From Gnetum montanum (Eukaryota; Streptophyta; Gnetopsida; Gnetales; Gnetaceae), in NCBI GenBank assembly GCA_015680685.1, contig MNCI01014949.1, forward strand, positions 1 to 24,389: a DNA stretch of 24,389 nt, read 5' to 3'. The notes under the pieces are model-generated. The model had not been told where the DNA came from, did no database searches, and worked only from the letters and a program-made list of their open reading frames with translations. Position numbers and translations under genes: made by a program. This document shows, piece by piece, positions 9,101 to 20,609 of this stretch. Position 1 is the first letter of the stretch. Each line of letters begins with the position of its first letter.

Positions 9101-9860
9101 TGTGTGGAGATAAAATTATGGCTCAATTGGTAGAAAACCCACATGATGATCCAAGAAGACATTGTCTTGGGGCATTGAATTTTACAAAAATGGATTGAGG
9201 CTAACTAAGAGAAAGTATAGCTCATTCAAGGAATCATCAAGCAACCACAAAATCTAAAGGATGTAAGGTCATTCCTTGGCCATACTAGCTATCATAGGTG
9301 CTTCATTAAGAATTTCTCCAAAATTACCAAATCACTAGTGGGGCTTACAAAGAAAGATGCACCTTTCGACTAGACCAAGGAATGTAAAAAAGCATTCCAA
9401 CAATTAAAGCAAAAGCCCATAGAAACTTCCATTTTACATGCTCCATATTGGTCTAGACCATTCCACATAATGACAGGTGCATCTAACTATGCATTGGGAG
9501 CAGTGCTTACATAATTGAATAACTAGAAATGTCTATACTACATCCATTATGTAAGTAGAGGCATTATGGGTACACAACTAAACTACACCACCACCAAGAA
9601 GGAGCTCATGGAAGTGATGCATGCCTTGAAAAAAATTAGGTACTATGTTCTTGGATATCAAATTTTCATGTACACTAATCATCATGCCATCCATTTCCTA
9701 ATAAACAATCTAGCGAATAGTCCTTATGTTATATGATGGCTGGTAATTTTGTAAGAGTTTGACTTACCATGATGGATAGGAGAGGAACCAAGAACATAGT
9801 TTCCAATCATTTGTCTAGGTTATGATTTGATAACAAGGAAGAGGAGAAGCCTTTATTTGA
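9100..9860 (+). pseudogene. RT connection and RNase H remnant
   Basis: The connection has VRSFLGH, YHRCFIKNFSKI and KKDAPFD followed by TAG where the family has Trp, then TKECKKAFQQLK. RNase H follows with MTGASNYALGAVL, TTTKKELMEVMHALKK and MYTNHHAIHFL. The first catalytic Asp of the usual T-D-A-S is Gly (9476-9478) and the later D of Y-T-D-H is Asn (9677-9679), while the Glu in KKEL remains. The tail (EEKPLFDQFP near 9840) matches the usual link to integrase. Confidence 0.8.
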
Positions 9861-10029
9861 TCAGTTTCCAAATGAAATCCTATTTACTAAATACATTAAG
9901 GTTTAAGAACCAAGAGGTATGAATTGGTATGAAGAATTCATATTCTATCTTCTCGCTTAGGAGACTTCGACAGAATGGAATAATAAGAAGAAATAATAGT
10001 TTCTTTACTAGGTTAAGCAATACATGGAA

Positions 10030-11160
10030 ATACAAGGTGACCTTTACAAGGTTTGTGCTAATGGCCTGATTTGATGGTGTGTGCCTAATGTCAATCAATT
10101 ATGCATTATCCAAGATGCTCATGAGGATCCTTGTAGGGACCACTATGTAGGAAGGAGGATTGCTATGAAGATCCTCATGACAGGATATTCTTGGCCAATG
10201 ATCTTTAGGGATGCTTATCATTTCTCTTGTTCATGTGTGCACTATCAAAGGGATGAAGGAATGACTATACAAATGAACAACCCCAACAACCATTGGAGCC
10301 TTTTGACCTCTAGGACATTGACTTCATGGGATCCAAAACTTCCATGTCAAATGGGAAGGATTACATCATTGTTGCTATTAACTACTACATCATCATTGCA
10401 GCTTAGTTTGTACAACAACAAGAGGCAAATAGATTTGGTGTGCCTAGAGAAATCATTTCTAACAATGGAACCTATTTTACAGGGTTTACTTTTTGGAAAC
10501 TATTGTAACTCTTAAGGATGCAACATAAACTTACAACCCTATATCATTCCCAAGCTAATGGTTAAGCTAAAGTTACCAATAGGAAGAATACTATGATACT
10601 AACACAAACAATTGGTAAATATAGGAAGGACTAAAGTACTAAACTCAATGATGCTCTTTGAGCATATCATTCAACTTGGAAGCTTGCTATGGGCTACTCT
10701 CCCTATGCATTAGTGTATGGAAAGTTACCAAAATGTCTAATCCAAGCCAAACATTGTACACTTACAATGGACTGTGAGGTTGATCTCAACATTAATCTAG
10801 CACAAAAAGAATGAATAATGACACTTAATGTACTAGATGAGATTTGACAAGTAGCCCTAATGATGAATGAATTATACAAGGCACACTCCAAACAATGTCA
10901 TGATGCATAGATAAGAAGAGTTGGATTCCAACTTTATGATATGGCTCTTTATTAGAATTTCATGCATGTGCCAAAATGCACTAAGTTTCAAACATTATGA
11001 GAAGGACCTTACATCATACATGAAAATTTTTCTTCTGGGGCCATGATCATTTACCATCCATCCAACCCTCAACAATGTATGTTGGTCAACATAAAAAAAG
11101 TTAAACCTTTCTTGGAATCAAGAGTAATCAACAACACTAATACCTCTATGCTAGAATAGG
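10030..11160 (+). pseudogene. Integrase remnant with both later catalytic acids lost
   Basis: The zinc-binding domain spans about 10081-10255 (DAHEDPC, GYSWPMIFRDAYHF, CVHYQR). The HHCC motif has Tyr in place of the last Cys. The catalytic core continues in another frame from about 10290: the first Asp is present (DIDFMG, 10314-10322), the second is Asn (SNNGTYF, AAC at 10461-10463) and the Glu is Lys (AKVTNR, AAA at 10569-10571). YSPYALVYGK near 10690 and a C-terminal EGPYIIHENF near 11000 complete the domain. Stops and a frame change make it non-functional. Confidence 0.85.
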
Positions 11161-12400
11161 CTTGCTTCATTTTTCAGATATCCTCCTCTCAACATAGCAT
11201 GGATGAGATGGCCATCCATACTCACAACTTAATGAGGATAACCTATTTTTCATCCTTTTTTATTGCATCGTTCTTTATATGTTTTTCATTTTCTTGAATA
11301 TGTTATTGATTATTTTATATATTCTTCATTTTCTTTTCTCTTTTATTGAGTTCATCTAGTTTTATTGAAAATATTTATTTACTTTATTGATACTATGAAT
11401 TTGGAAAGTTATTTAAAGCAAGATATTACTATTATGATTTATTAAGAAAAATGTCAAATTTTGTCTATGGATTATGTTCTCTACTAATGATCTATCAATT
11501 TTTTGGTGGTATTAGGCAGTGAGTTTATGAAATCCATCCATTCCATCTATGCCATGAAAAATCAATATCTTGGAAGCACATTAGTTCTTTCATATTACAA
11601 ATTTAAAGTAATCAATGATCTTAATGCCTAACAAACTAGGAAAGGACTAAGTAGGAATGGAAAAGGATGTGACCTCAAGGGGATGTAATATGGTTTCTCT
11701 CAACATCTCTCTTAAGTTCCATTAAACTCCACTGGTATATCATCACTCCTACTATTGACCATAAAAGGAAGCATGTCTTTGCATGGTGTGGATCTTGTAA
11801 AAAATAACAAATAGGAATTCAAAGCACACTCAGACTCAATAATGGATTACATGTATTGGTTATGGGACTGGAAAGACATGTTACCTATGCTTGAAGGTAC
11901 CCCTCTAACTAAGGTCCTCTCTACTTCCTTCTTCTCTTTTCTTCTTCTCTTTGAGTGTTGGTTGTCTTGTGGGGGTTAGCATAAAATTTCTATAAATGTA
12001 GAGTGGACATATGCTAATGCAAGCACACTAAAAGTGAAATGGACTTAGGCTTGACTTGGAACAAACTTGTATGAGGTCATTTTAATCATAATTTCCACCT
12101 AGAACCTCATGTGACTCAAACACCAATTTTCTCTCCCCATTCCCTCTCTACCATTTACTCATATCATATTCTACCATCTCGTTGCATCATATACTAGTAA
12201 ATTGTTTAGTATTCTTTCTAGATAGCATAACTCTTAGACAATTACTTTCATGGATATGGAGTTTAAATTAACCCAACCATTCATCATTCTTAGGATTCAT
12301 GGACTCCTTGCAATGAAGGCATACAAGGGTGTAATAGGTCTATGCCTACTTTGGGGAGGACCCACTTATATCCTTATGGTCTAACTTAAGTAAAATTTCA
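11160..12400 (+). mobile_element. 3' non-coding region of the plus element
   Basis: No gene here. The segment matches the 3' non-coding region of the minus element in the right order: GAGATGGCCA near 11206, a low-complexity T-rich tract (11250-11400), CTTTGCATGGTGTGG near 11780, GAATTCAAAGCACAC near 11813, CATTGGTTATGG near 11855, CCCTCTAACTAAGG near 11903 and CTTTGGGGAGGACCCACT near 12350. Segment 12400-12600 is T-rich and only loosely similar. Confidence 0.7.
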
Positions 12401-12599
12401 TACCATGGGTTTCTTGTTTAATTAATCATCCCAGCAATATTAAAACATCCATTTTTTCTCTACTTGGCATCATAAACTCATCCAAATCCATTTGATTTTC
12501 TTTTCTATGCTAAACCTACCCTCTTTCATGTTTTTTCCATCCCTCTTCATTCTTTTGGCTTTCATTCAGCTCTTCTTTTGTTCCAAAACTTGCATGAAA

Positions 12600-12760
12600 T
12601 TCCTCTAGTTCTTAATGGGAAAATTTGCTAAGAATAGCTACATTGATGCATCCTTGTTGGTGTAGTGGGATGAGTCAATGTAGCCCTATCAATGTAGTAT
12701 AAAAAGTCTATATCTATGCATGATACGTAGCTCATTTTAACCATTTTCCAAAAGTACTAG
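12600..12760 (+). promoter_or_regulatory. LTR U3-like segment with inverted repeats and TATA box
   Basis: GCTACATTGA (12637-12646) and TCAATGTAGC (12675-12684) form a perfect 10-bp inverted repeat. TCAATGTAG recurs at 12689-12697 directly before TATAAAAAG (12698-12706). TTGATGCAT near 12643 also occurs in the U3 of the LTR at 15972. The architecture matches the other LTR starts, but I could not align the following 450 bases to the other LTRs or find the LTR end. It could be the 3' LTR of the pol element or the 5' LTR of the next one. Confidence 0.45.
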
Positions 12761-13179
12761 AGGAGTTTTTGTAATTTTTCAAAGTACAAGAACCTTCTGA
12801 GCACTCTAACTTACAAACTACTATCTCATTTTCATCCATTCTTCGACCCTCAAGCTATTGGAGGTATGCTTTACATCATCAAGAATACAAACCTTTGGTT
12901 TTTTCTCAAAAAAATTTTTAAAATTTTTCTAACTCCCCATGATCAACCCATTAAAATAATATTAAATTAATCACCATGAAGGGTTAAGACTAACACACAA
13001 ACTCTGATACTAGAAATAAAATAATATAATACACCTAGCTTGAGATCACAAACAAGCACTTAAATGATCAACCCTTAATACCCAATAAATTAACATAACC
13101 TGATCTAACAAAGAAGGTATTCAAATGACTAAAGGTTATGAACTAAAAAGTTAATCATGGGTTATATTTATGATCATAG
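12760..13179. other. A/T-rich spacer, no recognised feature
   Basis: Between the U3-like segment and the coiled-coil frame I see no coding sequence and no primer-binding site. If the segment is LTR R-U5 sequence it has diverged beyond visual recognition. Confidence 0.4.
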
Positions 13180-15656
13180 ATGACATCAAAACGAGGACTA
13201 CAAGTGGGAGGGCCATCGCAACCTAGGGAAAAATGACCTTAAGGAGGAAAGGGCCAACAATAGCAACAACTTCAACCCCAAGAATAAGCAGTGAAGGTGA
13301 TGCATGCTACTAGACCTCGTTGAGATGAACTCAAAGTGGAATCTATTAGGTAGATTTTCACTATAGAGACAAGCCAATCCAGGTAGGATGAGGCTCTTAC
13401 GCCAAGGTCTAACTTGGAGGTCACCCTCATGGAGGCCTCCTTAGAATGCATCAAGACCAAGAAGGTTCAAAGTTTTATCGTACAAGAGTTAAACTTTGAA
13501 TCCTTCTTGGAACTAGCACTAGAAGAGATCAAAAAACAACGATGAGGGTCTTCCATGTTGCCCATTTTCTTTAACAATCAAGAGTGGTACATGGGGGAGA
13601 CTTACCTATTCTAGAACAATTGACAAGGAGATGCGTCGATGAAAATTAAGAACATTATCATCTCTTACTCAATTAAGGCCATAGTAGAAGCCCTTAATTT
13701 GCCCAACACTAAGGTAAAACTTGCTAAAATATCGATGCAAGATAACCCAGAGACAAAGAAGGAATGGGTCTAGTGATGCTAAAGAGTAGATCGTAAGAAG
13801 TATGATACCCTAACAAAGATGAAATGAGCTTATTTCAAGATCATGACCTATCACCTAAATCGAACAATGAGGCCAAGCAAGGTAACAGCCTTATCCACTA
13901 GGGCATGTGCAACTCTAAGTAAGGAATTTTTAGTCAACCTACCCTAGCTCATCTTCCTCGAGATTAAAAAATGCTTCAAGAAAAATGAGAAGGATAGGAA
14001 GACATTCCCCTTTTCCTGTTTTATCCAAAAACTATGCAAAAAGTGGGGGGAAGTGGATAGTTAGTTGCTCAAATGATATGATCTATCGTGCTCCTATTGG
14101 ATCTTAGTAGGATATGATAAAATATAAGGTAGTAGCCAAGCTATAGAAAGAGGAGCCAATGTTGTAGCCTTCTTAGTCATGTTGGAGGAAGGTGAAGGGG
14201 AAAAAATCCTAGTGATGCAATACAAGGACTAGGAGATAGTAGCAAAGGTAGTGACTAACAACATAACAAAGGCTCTTAATGCTCCTAATGCATCTATACC
14301 AGACATCACTATAAAGGTAGATTTCCATGCATCTATAGGAGTAGCAAACGATTGGATGAGTGTTGCCCAACAAGAGGAGATGTTGGAAAGATTGATGAAA
14401 ACTAGGCAGCTGCTTCCAGAGATCTTTGATCTTCTAGATGAAATCAATACAAACTAGTTATAGCTACCCAAGACCAGGGGAGAACTATTAATTACTAACA
14501 TATAACTTGAGGTGGCTACTACAATCAATCAATGTTTGGCTACCGAAGTTTCTAAGTTAAATGCCCGTCTCTACAACCCTGTCATTCTCCAACCAAAGCT
14601 TACATGGGATGAAGCTTTTAACAACTTCAATAAAAAATATCAAGAGGCTAAGAATGTGAAAGAAATGATGACCTTTGATGCATCGGTGTCAAAGGCTATG
14701 AACAACAACACTGACAAGGACCTACTACAAAATCACAAGGAAAACTTGGTCCTAACTAAATATAATCACTACCTACAAAATGCTGAGTAGCAAAAGAACC
14801 AATTGGTTGACTATATCTACTAGCAGTAAGAGTAGCTTGCTAAGGTGAATTTGGACTTGATGGGGTTGATAGCAAAAAATAGAAATCTCTCAATCCAGAA
14901 GGTTCCCACTCTTCACAAGAAGACTATAATTAAGGTACTTGCCTGGAAGAATGAGTCCTTGAAATTTAAAAGAGTGAAGAATCATTACAGAGAGCAAGTT
15001 GGACTACTCAAGGAAGTTAATGCAACAAAAATAAAATTAGTAAAGATGAAGATGAACAAGGCCTTTCAACAACTCTAGTAGAGAGGTGATGTGCAGGAGT
15101 CCATCTTTGATGACTTGAATGCATACAATAAGGTAGAAATTTGCCTAAAGGAGTTGCAAATCAAGGAGATGATAGAATATATGGAGCTTTCCAACCTCTA
15201 ATATGCAAACTTGGTAATGCTAACAATAAAAGGAGTCCAAGATCTAAACTAGAGAAATAGGTCACCAACTCCTACCTCCTCCATGAGGCACAATTCAAGA
15301 TCCATAAAGAGACAAAACAAAAGTTAGAGATAGCCAATGTAGAGCTTGAAGTTCTTAGAAGAAAATTCACTGATCAATGATTTGTTGGTAAGAAGCTAAC
15401 AAGGAGAATAAATGACTTCCATGAGCTACAAAACCTTGTAAAGATGTTCAACATTGAAAGTAAGATATTTGTAGCCTCATTTGTCAATGTGAAGAGAGTG
15501 TTTCCTTCAATGTCATGCCCATGTGATATTCCTACACTAGCCCATATAGGTGAAGTAGCCTGGACTATGTATGATCTACATAGTAAAGAGGAAAAACTAA
15601 AAGCAATCTTGGATGCTTTCAAACTTTTAGTAGAAACAATGACAGTAGCAAGATAG
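13180..15656 (+). pseudogene. Degenerate long ORF of a retroelement: globular N half, coiled-coil C half
   Basis: From ATG at 13180 one frame runs to about 15245 and continues after a single frame change (to the frame of 15249) up to a stop at 15656, about 825 codons with some two dozen in-frame stops. The middle part has a VNLP-LIFLEIKKC and FPFSCFIQKLC pattern (about 13935-14040), reminiscent of the plant transposon-associated domain found in accessory ORFs of plant elements; that is a weak recollection-based match. From about 14250 on it is rich in Leu, Glu, Lys and Asn with heptad-like spacing (LLKEVNATKIKLVKMK, KLEIANVELEVLRRK), so a coiled coil is likely. No RT, integrase, protease or zinc knuckle was seen. 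It is followed within 320 bases by a polypurine tract and LTR. Confidence 0.65.
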
Positions 15657-15937
15657 CCTCAACTACTAGCAGCACTAGGATGAGATGAAGGACTATCTAA
15701 ACCATAGGAGTCTCTACCTCTAGGCACAATATGAGAATTTATCATACCTCTAACTATTCAATAGGCACCTACTAAAATTTTGTCTAAGTGTCCAATTTTG
15801 TTGTAAAAGGGCACTCATTTTTGTAAAATTGTACAATCCAACATTCAAAGTTAGTTATAATCAATCGGTCTATTTGTCTGTCAATAAATTTCATACTTTC
15901 CTAATTTGTGTAAGAAACTTGATCCCAATTTTGTTCA

Positions 15938-15971
15938 CTTGAGGATGAGTTTTCAATTAGTCGTGGGGGTA
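15938..15971 (+). other. Polypurine tract before the plus-strand 3' LTR
   Basis: The sequence has GAGGATGAGTTTT, then TAGTCGTGGGGGTA, directly before TGATGAACC. It matches the polypurine context of the minus element (minus strand, about 97-62) with a few changes. This makes the LTR at 15972 a 3' LTR whose internal region lies to the left. Confidence 0.75.
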
Positions 15972-16861
15972 TGATGAACCATCAATAAGACAGGCTATGT
16001 TGATGCATGCCTGTTGACATAGGCCCATTAACATATCCTCGTTGATGCATGCTAGGATGCATTTACATAGGTACATCAACATTAACATAGTTATTACCTA
16101 TATAAAGTGCATATCCCTCACATTTATGACACCTTTCACTCTTAGCCTTAGCCAAATTCTTGCAGTTTCTTCTTTTGAAAGAATATTTTCCCTCTAAGTG
16201 CTCGCAATAGGGATTTATGAGATTGTACAGTATTTTAATCGAGTGCACATATACTTGGATGCATTTTCATGGAAGGCAATAAAATTGAAATGTCCTATAT
16301 CCATTGTAGCACTTAGAATAATCTAATTCTACTTTTCAACACTACACTTTACATGCAATTTATATTTTTGTTCTTAAGTAACTAATGTTATTATTCATAA
16401 ACACCTGAGTACAACAACTTCAAGCATAATATCTCAATGTTGGTAATCTAAGCAATGAATATTTGGTGCACCTAATAATATATACTTGGTAACCCAACAA
16501 CATTAATATAGGTTTAAGATGCTTATGACAAGTGGAAACAAATACTTCACATTAGGATAGTTAGTTAATAGAGTAGTTAATTAGTTAATTAATTCAATTA
16601 TTAAATCTTCATTCAATCATCTAGCAAATAGGAAAAAAATAATAAAAAATATAAAAATAAATATATTATGCATTGACTGCACTTAACCATACACACAAAT
16701 AAACACAAGTGTGGATTGGAAAGTCCACGACTTATAACTACATAAGTCAGTATTTAGGAATATTAGCAACTTAGGTAAATAACTCCACAAAATTCAATCG
16801 AATCATGTGCAAATGCTTGTGATTCGTATGGTTGGGTGTAGGGACTACCCACTGCTTATCA
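15972..16861 (+). repeat. 3' LTR, plus orientation, 890 bp
   Basis: Starts TGATGAACC after the polypurine tract and ends CTGCTTATCA at 16861, the end being set by alignment with the inner end of the LTR at 5608 (TATGGTTG-GTGTAGGG block at 16828-16843). A TATA box lies at 16099-16107. The 16170-16260 segment (AGTGCTCGCA, GATTGTACAG, TTTAATCGAG) matches the LTR at 24110-24170. The 16380-16861 part matches 23316-23790 in reverse complement. No primer site follows 16861, consistent with a 3' LTR. Confidence 0.75.
15993..16098 (+). promoter_or_regulatory. Repeated U3 motifs upstream of TATA
   Basis: GTTGATGCATGC occurs twice exactly (15999-16010 and 16041-16052). GGCTATGT (15993-16000) pairs with ACATAGGCC (16017-16025) as an inverted repeat with one bulge, and CATTAACATA occurs twice (about 16026-16035 and 16080-16089). 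The block fills the U3 between LTR start and TATA box. Confidence 0.65.
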
Positions 16862-18900
16862 TACTCATTTTACTTTTGTTGAATGTCTCTTTTGCCATTA
16901 TGCTTATTCTTTAATCCTTTGTCATTTTTGGAGATCTTGGAATTTTTGCAATTAGAATGTTCTAGATGATCCTTATTATAACGTTTTTTTGCTTTGCAAT
17001 GATGCTACCCATGTAAACCTATTAAAGAAGCATAAATTAGAGGACTAGGAACAACCCTTGGCTCCACTTCTCAAAAGCCTTGGGTGACCATGTCTACCTC
17101 AACTCTAAAATAAAAATACATCATAGGTCAAATCCTATCCCAAATTAGGGTACTACTGGATGAGATGTTGATCATTCCATTATAACATTTTAAGAACCTA
17201 AACATAAATCATCCAACTAAAATAGCAAAATGTGACATCAAATCTCATCTTAAAAAGAATAATGAAAGAGTGCAGTCTTGTAGAGGATACAATATTGTAA
17301 TAAATATCCTATTTTTGTCAGTACCTTATGGCTGATGGTTTGATTATTATCTTCTTTGATGTTAGGGAGGAATGCGATACCTATTTGTGCTTGAGGGTAA
17401 TGGCTTGCATCCCCATGAGTTTGATCATCAATAAAGGCCATTCTAGGGTTGATAGATGAGTTAGTACAATTACTAATTCTATGAAGCCCAAATCAACTCC
17501 ATTTGATGGGTAAGTATGAAAAATGCTCCCTAGTTTCCAAAGAAGCCTTAGTTATAATAAGTTATTTAACCTACATGTTGGTCAACAATGAATAGAAAGG
17601 AAGCTTGATACAAGACTCTTTAGCAATATGGAAGATCATTACTGACTAAAAACTGTAGGGTGGGATATGTCCCATACTGATCCACATCACTAAATAGAGC
17701 ACTCTATCATTTGGCCATGCACCAATAACTAGTGTAGGGAATGAAGCATTGATGTTTACATTCCTAACCATTCAATAGGTACAATACAAAATTTAGTGCT
17801 AGGGGTGCAATACAAAAACCATTGTGCTAGAATAGTGTCTCTATCATTTCGCATTAGTCGTGTAGGGTTGGAAGGGTGCTTTGCAGTTTTGTAACTTGGT
17901 GAGTTATTATCACCTCCCTTTAGGTTTACCATCATTCAATATTGATTGAACGTATATTAAACATGGTGATCAAGAGTGCCTTTGAAAGGTGAAGGAACTA
18001 CATCAAGACTATAGGCAAAAGGGCCTTCCCCACAGGTGAGGGCATATTTCTAAATATCTTGAAGAACATAGGACTATTGGGATTGTTGCATTACCACCTA
18101 TCATAAGTAGGTCTAAGATGGACATTGAATCCACCCTTATATGATGTGAATGTGGAAGGACTACTTATGGGACATTAGGCTCTTGTGCTTGCTACACAAC
18201 CATTACTTGCACATATAGAACAACTCATGCTTATGCCAACAAAGCCATTAACACTTGTACCTAAGGAATAGTCAACACTTACATCAAGCTCAACTGTCTT
18301 TGGTTAGTTTTAGAGTGTGTTCAAGCCCCTAAATCTTAAGTATTACATGATACAATGTAGATTATGCGCATGGCAAATGGGGGTAAACGAAGTCAATTTG
18401 AGCAGAGCTCTTAGCTTGAGTGAGCTTTGCTTGGCCTTGGTGTCAATGCTTTAAACCAAGGTTTTAGAGCCATTGTAGACCTCTTTCACTAGTTCTACTT
18501 AGCTAATCATGCCTTTAGTAGGGATATCCATCAATCTAAGAGAGTTTGCATGACTTTACTAAGCAAGAGGAAAGCTACAAATCACAAGATGAGAGTTTGC
18601 ATGGCTCTATCTTAAGAGGGGAAAGCTAGGCTTGAAGTGTCTTATTGTTGATTAAGATAATTCCTCACATGAAAATCCTAATTTAAATAAATGTGTGTGA
18701 ACGTCGATAGAGATCAAGGTAGTTAGGAACAATGAATACACATTCTTATGTACCAACCGTTTATCTATCGCCAATGCATCTTATTTTGGATGACCATCCA
18801 TGCCTTCCTTGGGAGTTGATTAAAGAGAGTCGAATCTTTTATTTGCTTTTGGCATTTTCTAATTGTTTTAGTCCCAGCAATGATAAGGTGTAGTAGTAAT
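16862..18900. other. No gene recognised; decayed repeat-like DNA
   Basis: About 2 kb with stops in all frames and no protein block I recognise on either strand. A degenerate 51-bp direct repeat is the only clear structure: GAGAGTTTGCATG with downstream GAAAGCTA at 18540-18577 and again at 18591-18627. Confidence 0.5.
18540..18627. repeat. Two-copy degenerate tandem repeat, period about 51 bp
   Basis: Both units start GAGAGTTTGCATG, have a CTTTA or CTCTA core, and end AGAGG(G)GAAAGCTA. The copies differ at several positions, so this is an old duplication. No known function. Confidence 0.6.
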
Positions 18901-18919
18901 GTAATAAAAAATATCAATG

Positions 18920-19312
18920 TGAGGTAATGGGTTCATTTTTTTTTTTTAAGATCAATTTTATTTTTGAAAATTATTATCTATTGCAAGCTCAATTTTTTCA
19001 TTTTTGAAAATTATTATCAACAGCAAACTCAATTTTTTTTCTTAGTCTGAAAATTATCATGTGTTGTAGGTTATAGCAACCTCAATTTTTCCTCATGGCA
19101 TTACAAGAAAAATAGACAATGTACATTATTTTTGAAGCTCATTTTTTTTTTTTTGAAACAAAACCTTAAATTTCTTTCAAAGAAAAATTTTATTATGGGA
19201 AAATCATGATTGGTTGTATAACCCTTTAAAGCTCAATTTTTTTAATAAACCCTCAAATTTTTTTCAAGTGAAAACCTTTTCTCATAGGAAAATCATGCTT
19301 GGTCGCATGCCG
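18920..19312. repeat. AT-rich imperfect repeat field
   Basis: Several short units recur: CTCAATTTTTT (at least four times), TTTTTGAAAATTATTATC (twice, about 60 bp apart) and GGAAAATCATG(A/C)TTGGT (twice, about 97 bp apart). Poly-T runs separate them. It is a locally duplicated low-complexity tract bordering the (TA)n run. Confidence 0.6.
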
Positions 19313-19313
19313 C

Positions 19314-19341
19314 TATATATATATATATATATATATATATT
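19314..19341. repeat. (TA)14 microsatellite
   Basis: Uninterrupted TA dinucleotides. This marks the transition from the repeat field to the less repetitive stretch that holds the candidate host gene. Confidence 0.95.
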
Positions 19342-20280
19342 GCAGTGAAATTATGATGTATGTTGGGCTGCAGTCTACATACATAGTGCTGTGGGTTAGA
19401 TTTCTTATTTTCAAAAACAAGCAAATTGAAGAAAATAGGCGGTGGTCAATAAACAGCTCCTAGTCCCCACCCTGCATACTCCATCATCATCGACAACATC
19501 AAGTTGAGACCAGTGATTAGTACATAACAACGCGATTCACAATTTCCCTGCTTCTAGCCCTATAAATGATGCATAAGTCGTACACCAGACCTGGCTTTCT
19601 AACATGGAAAACTACACGAGAAGGATGCTAGCAGCATACAACTTCAACATTTGCAAAATAAGTACATGGTCAATAAATACCGTCAAGGAATAGTGCGTGT
19701 GTTTTTGTAAATGCATCAAGTATCCGGGGTCGATTTCGGTTTTGGTTTCAAGAATCTATAGATGTAGATGCAGTGGTTGCAGAAAAGTAATTTAATAAAC
19801 TGAAACGGATTTCGACTTGAGCACACCCACCCACCTCTGTAGTGAGAAAACAATGAATGCGCCAGCAACAAACAAGCCACAAAGTACAAATCTTCAAAAC
19901 CCAGTCCCGACTTCAACGACAGCAAAGTATCACCGAGATGTTAAAAAATTTTAGAAATGGTTGAATCTGAATTGGGTCCATTCCTGGTGCAAATTTATAG
20001 TTGTACACCCAAATCAACATTGTTAACAAATTCATTAAAACTATAGACATCATGAACACTTTTAAGGTCGATTCTAGAGCTTCATCCGATGCCAACAGCT
20101 AAAATCGAGCGACCAAAAGTGGCTTTCCAGTTTGTCCTGTCCATTTGCCAAGCATTCCAACTCCTAAATTTAACATTCAAACATGTTCTAATGAAATGTA
20201 TGAATTAGAAGAATAAGGAAAGATAGTGAAATCGGAGTTCAAAACAACTTAATGAAGATACTAAAAAGATGTTGCATTCA
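19342..20280. other. Non-repetitive segment without a supported gene
   Basis: Base composition is more balanced than in the flanking repeats and I see no transposon blocks. Short minus-strand ORFs (20095-19913 and 19925-19716) have hydrophobic stretches but no family resemblance, and are most likely chance or 3'-flanking sequence of the gene at 20610-21161. A downstream exon of that gene cannot be excluded. Confidence 0.4.
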
Positions 20281-20609
20281 AAACCTCACTGAATTCACTG
20301 TACCGCATTTACACAAAACGTTATTAACGTGTACTGTATAAGCCTTGGCCGGATTTACTTGCCAAAAACATAAATAAAGTAAACAAAACATGGTACTGCA
20401 TCGCTTATCCCCTCTTTGTACAGATGCGACGACAGCGTAATGTACATTATTTATACACAACATGCATGGTAGAAGCATCAGGTGTATAAAACTTAGAAAG
20501 CTGCGTGTGGTAATTTACAAGTTGGAAGAGAGCTGTACAAACTCACAACTTAGGAAACTGCACAGCAAAGCTTTAGCATAGTGAAACCTGAAAGAAACAA
20601 AGATATGAC
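20280..20609 (-). other. Probable 3' untranslated region of the 183-aa gene
   Basis: No further coding frame of note follows the TAG at 20612-20610. The segment is non-repetitive. A variant polyadenylation-type motif, ATAAATAAT, is on the minus strand around 20446-20454; no canonical AATAAA was found on that strand here, so the transcript end is uncertain. Confidence 0.35.

Larger units (their letters stand above)
7440..12700 (+). mobile_element. Decayed autonomous-type Ty3/gypsy element, 5' truncated
   Basis: Plus-strand order is gag end/protease (7469-8010), RT (about 8640-9100), RNase H (about 9400-9760), integrase (about 10030-11150), a 3' non-coding region (11160-12400) shared with the minus element, then a U3-like LTR start near 12630. 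This is the pol order of Ty3/gypsy. Gag core, primer site and 5' LTR are missing, probably truncated where the other lineage's LTR ends near 7400. The protein matches to the minus element (MLTHAI, HLPRK, PLGLVEDI, IRDLSL) show one family. Confidence 0.75.

Noticed and set aside
10290-10515. Second half of the 144-codon ORF starting at 10081
   Set aside because: After about 10290 the integrase core blocks (DIDFMG, SNNGTYF) lie in another frame; this part of the ORF is out-of-frame reading after a frameshift.
11665-11695. Polypurine tract and LTR start (CTCAAGGGGATGTAATATGG)
   Set aside because: It looked like a typical gypsy LTR start, but the flanking sequence aligns with internal 3' non-coding sequence of the minus element (about 1510-1560), where no LTR begins.
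19716-20095. Two minus-strand ORFs with hydrophobic stretches
   Set aside because: Short, out of frame with each other, no family blocks and no promoter; not enough to call a gene or exon.
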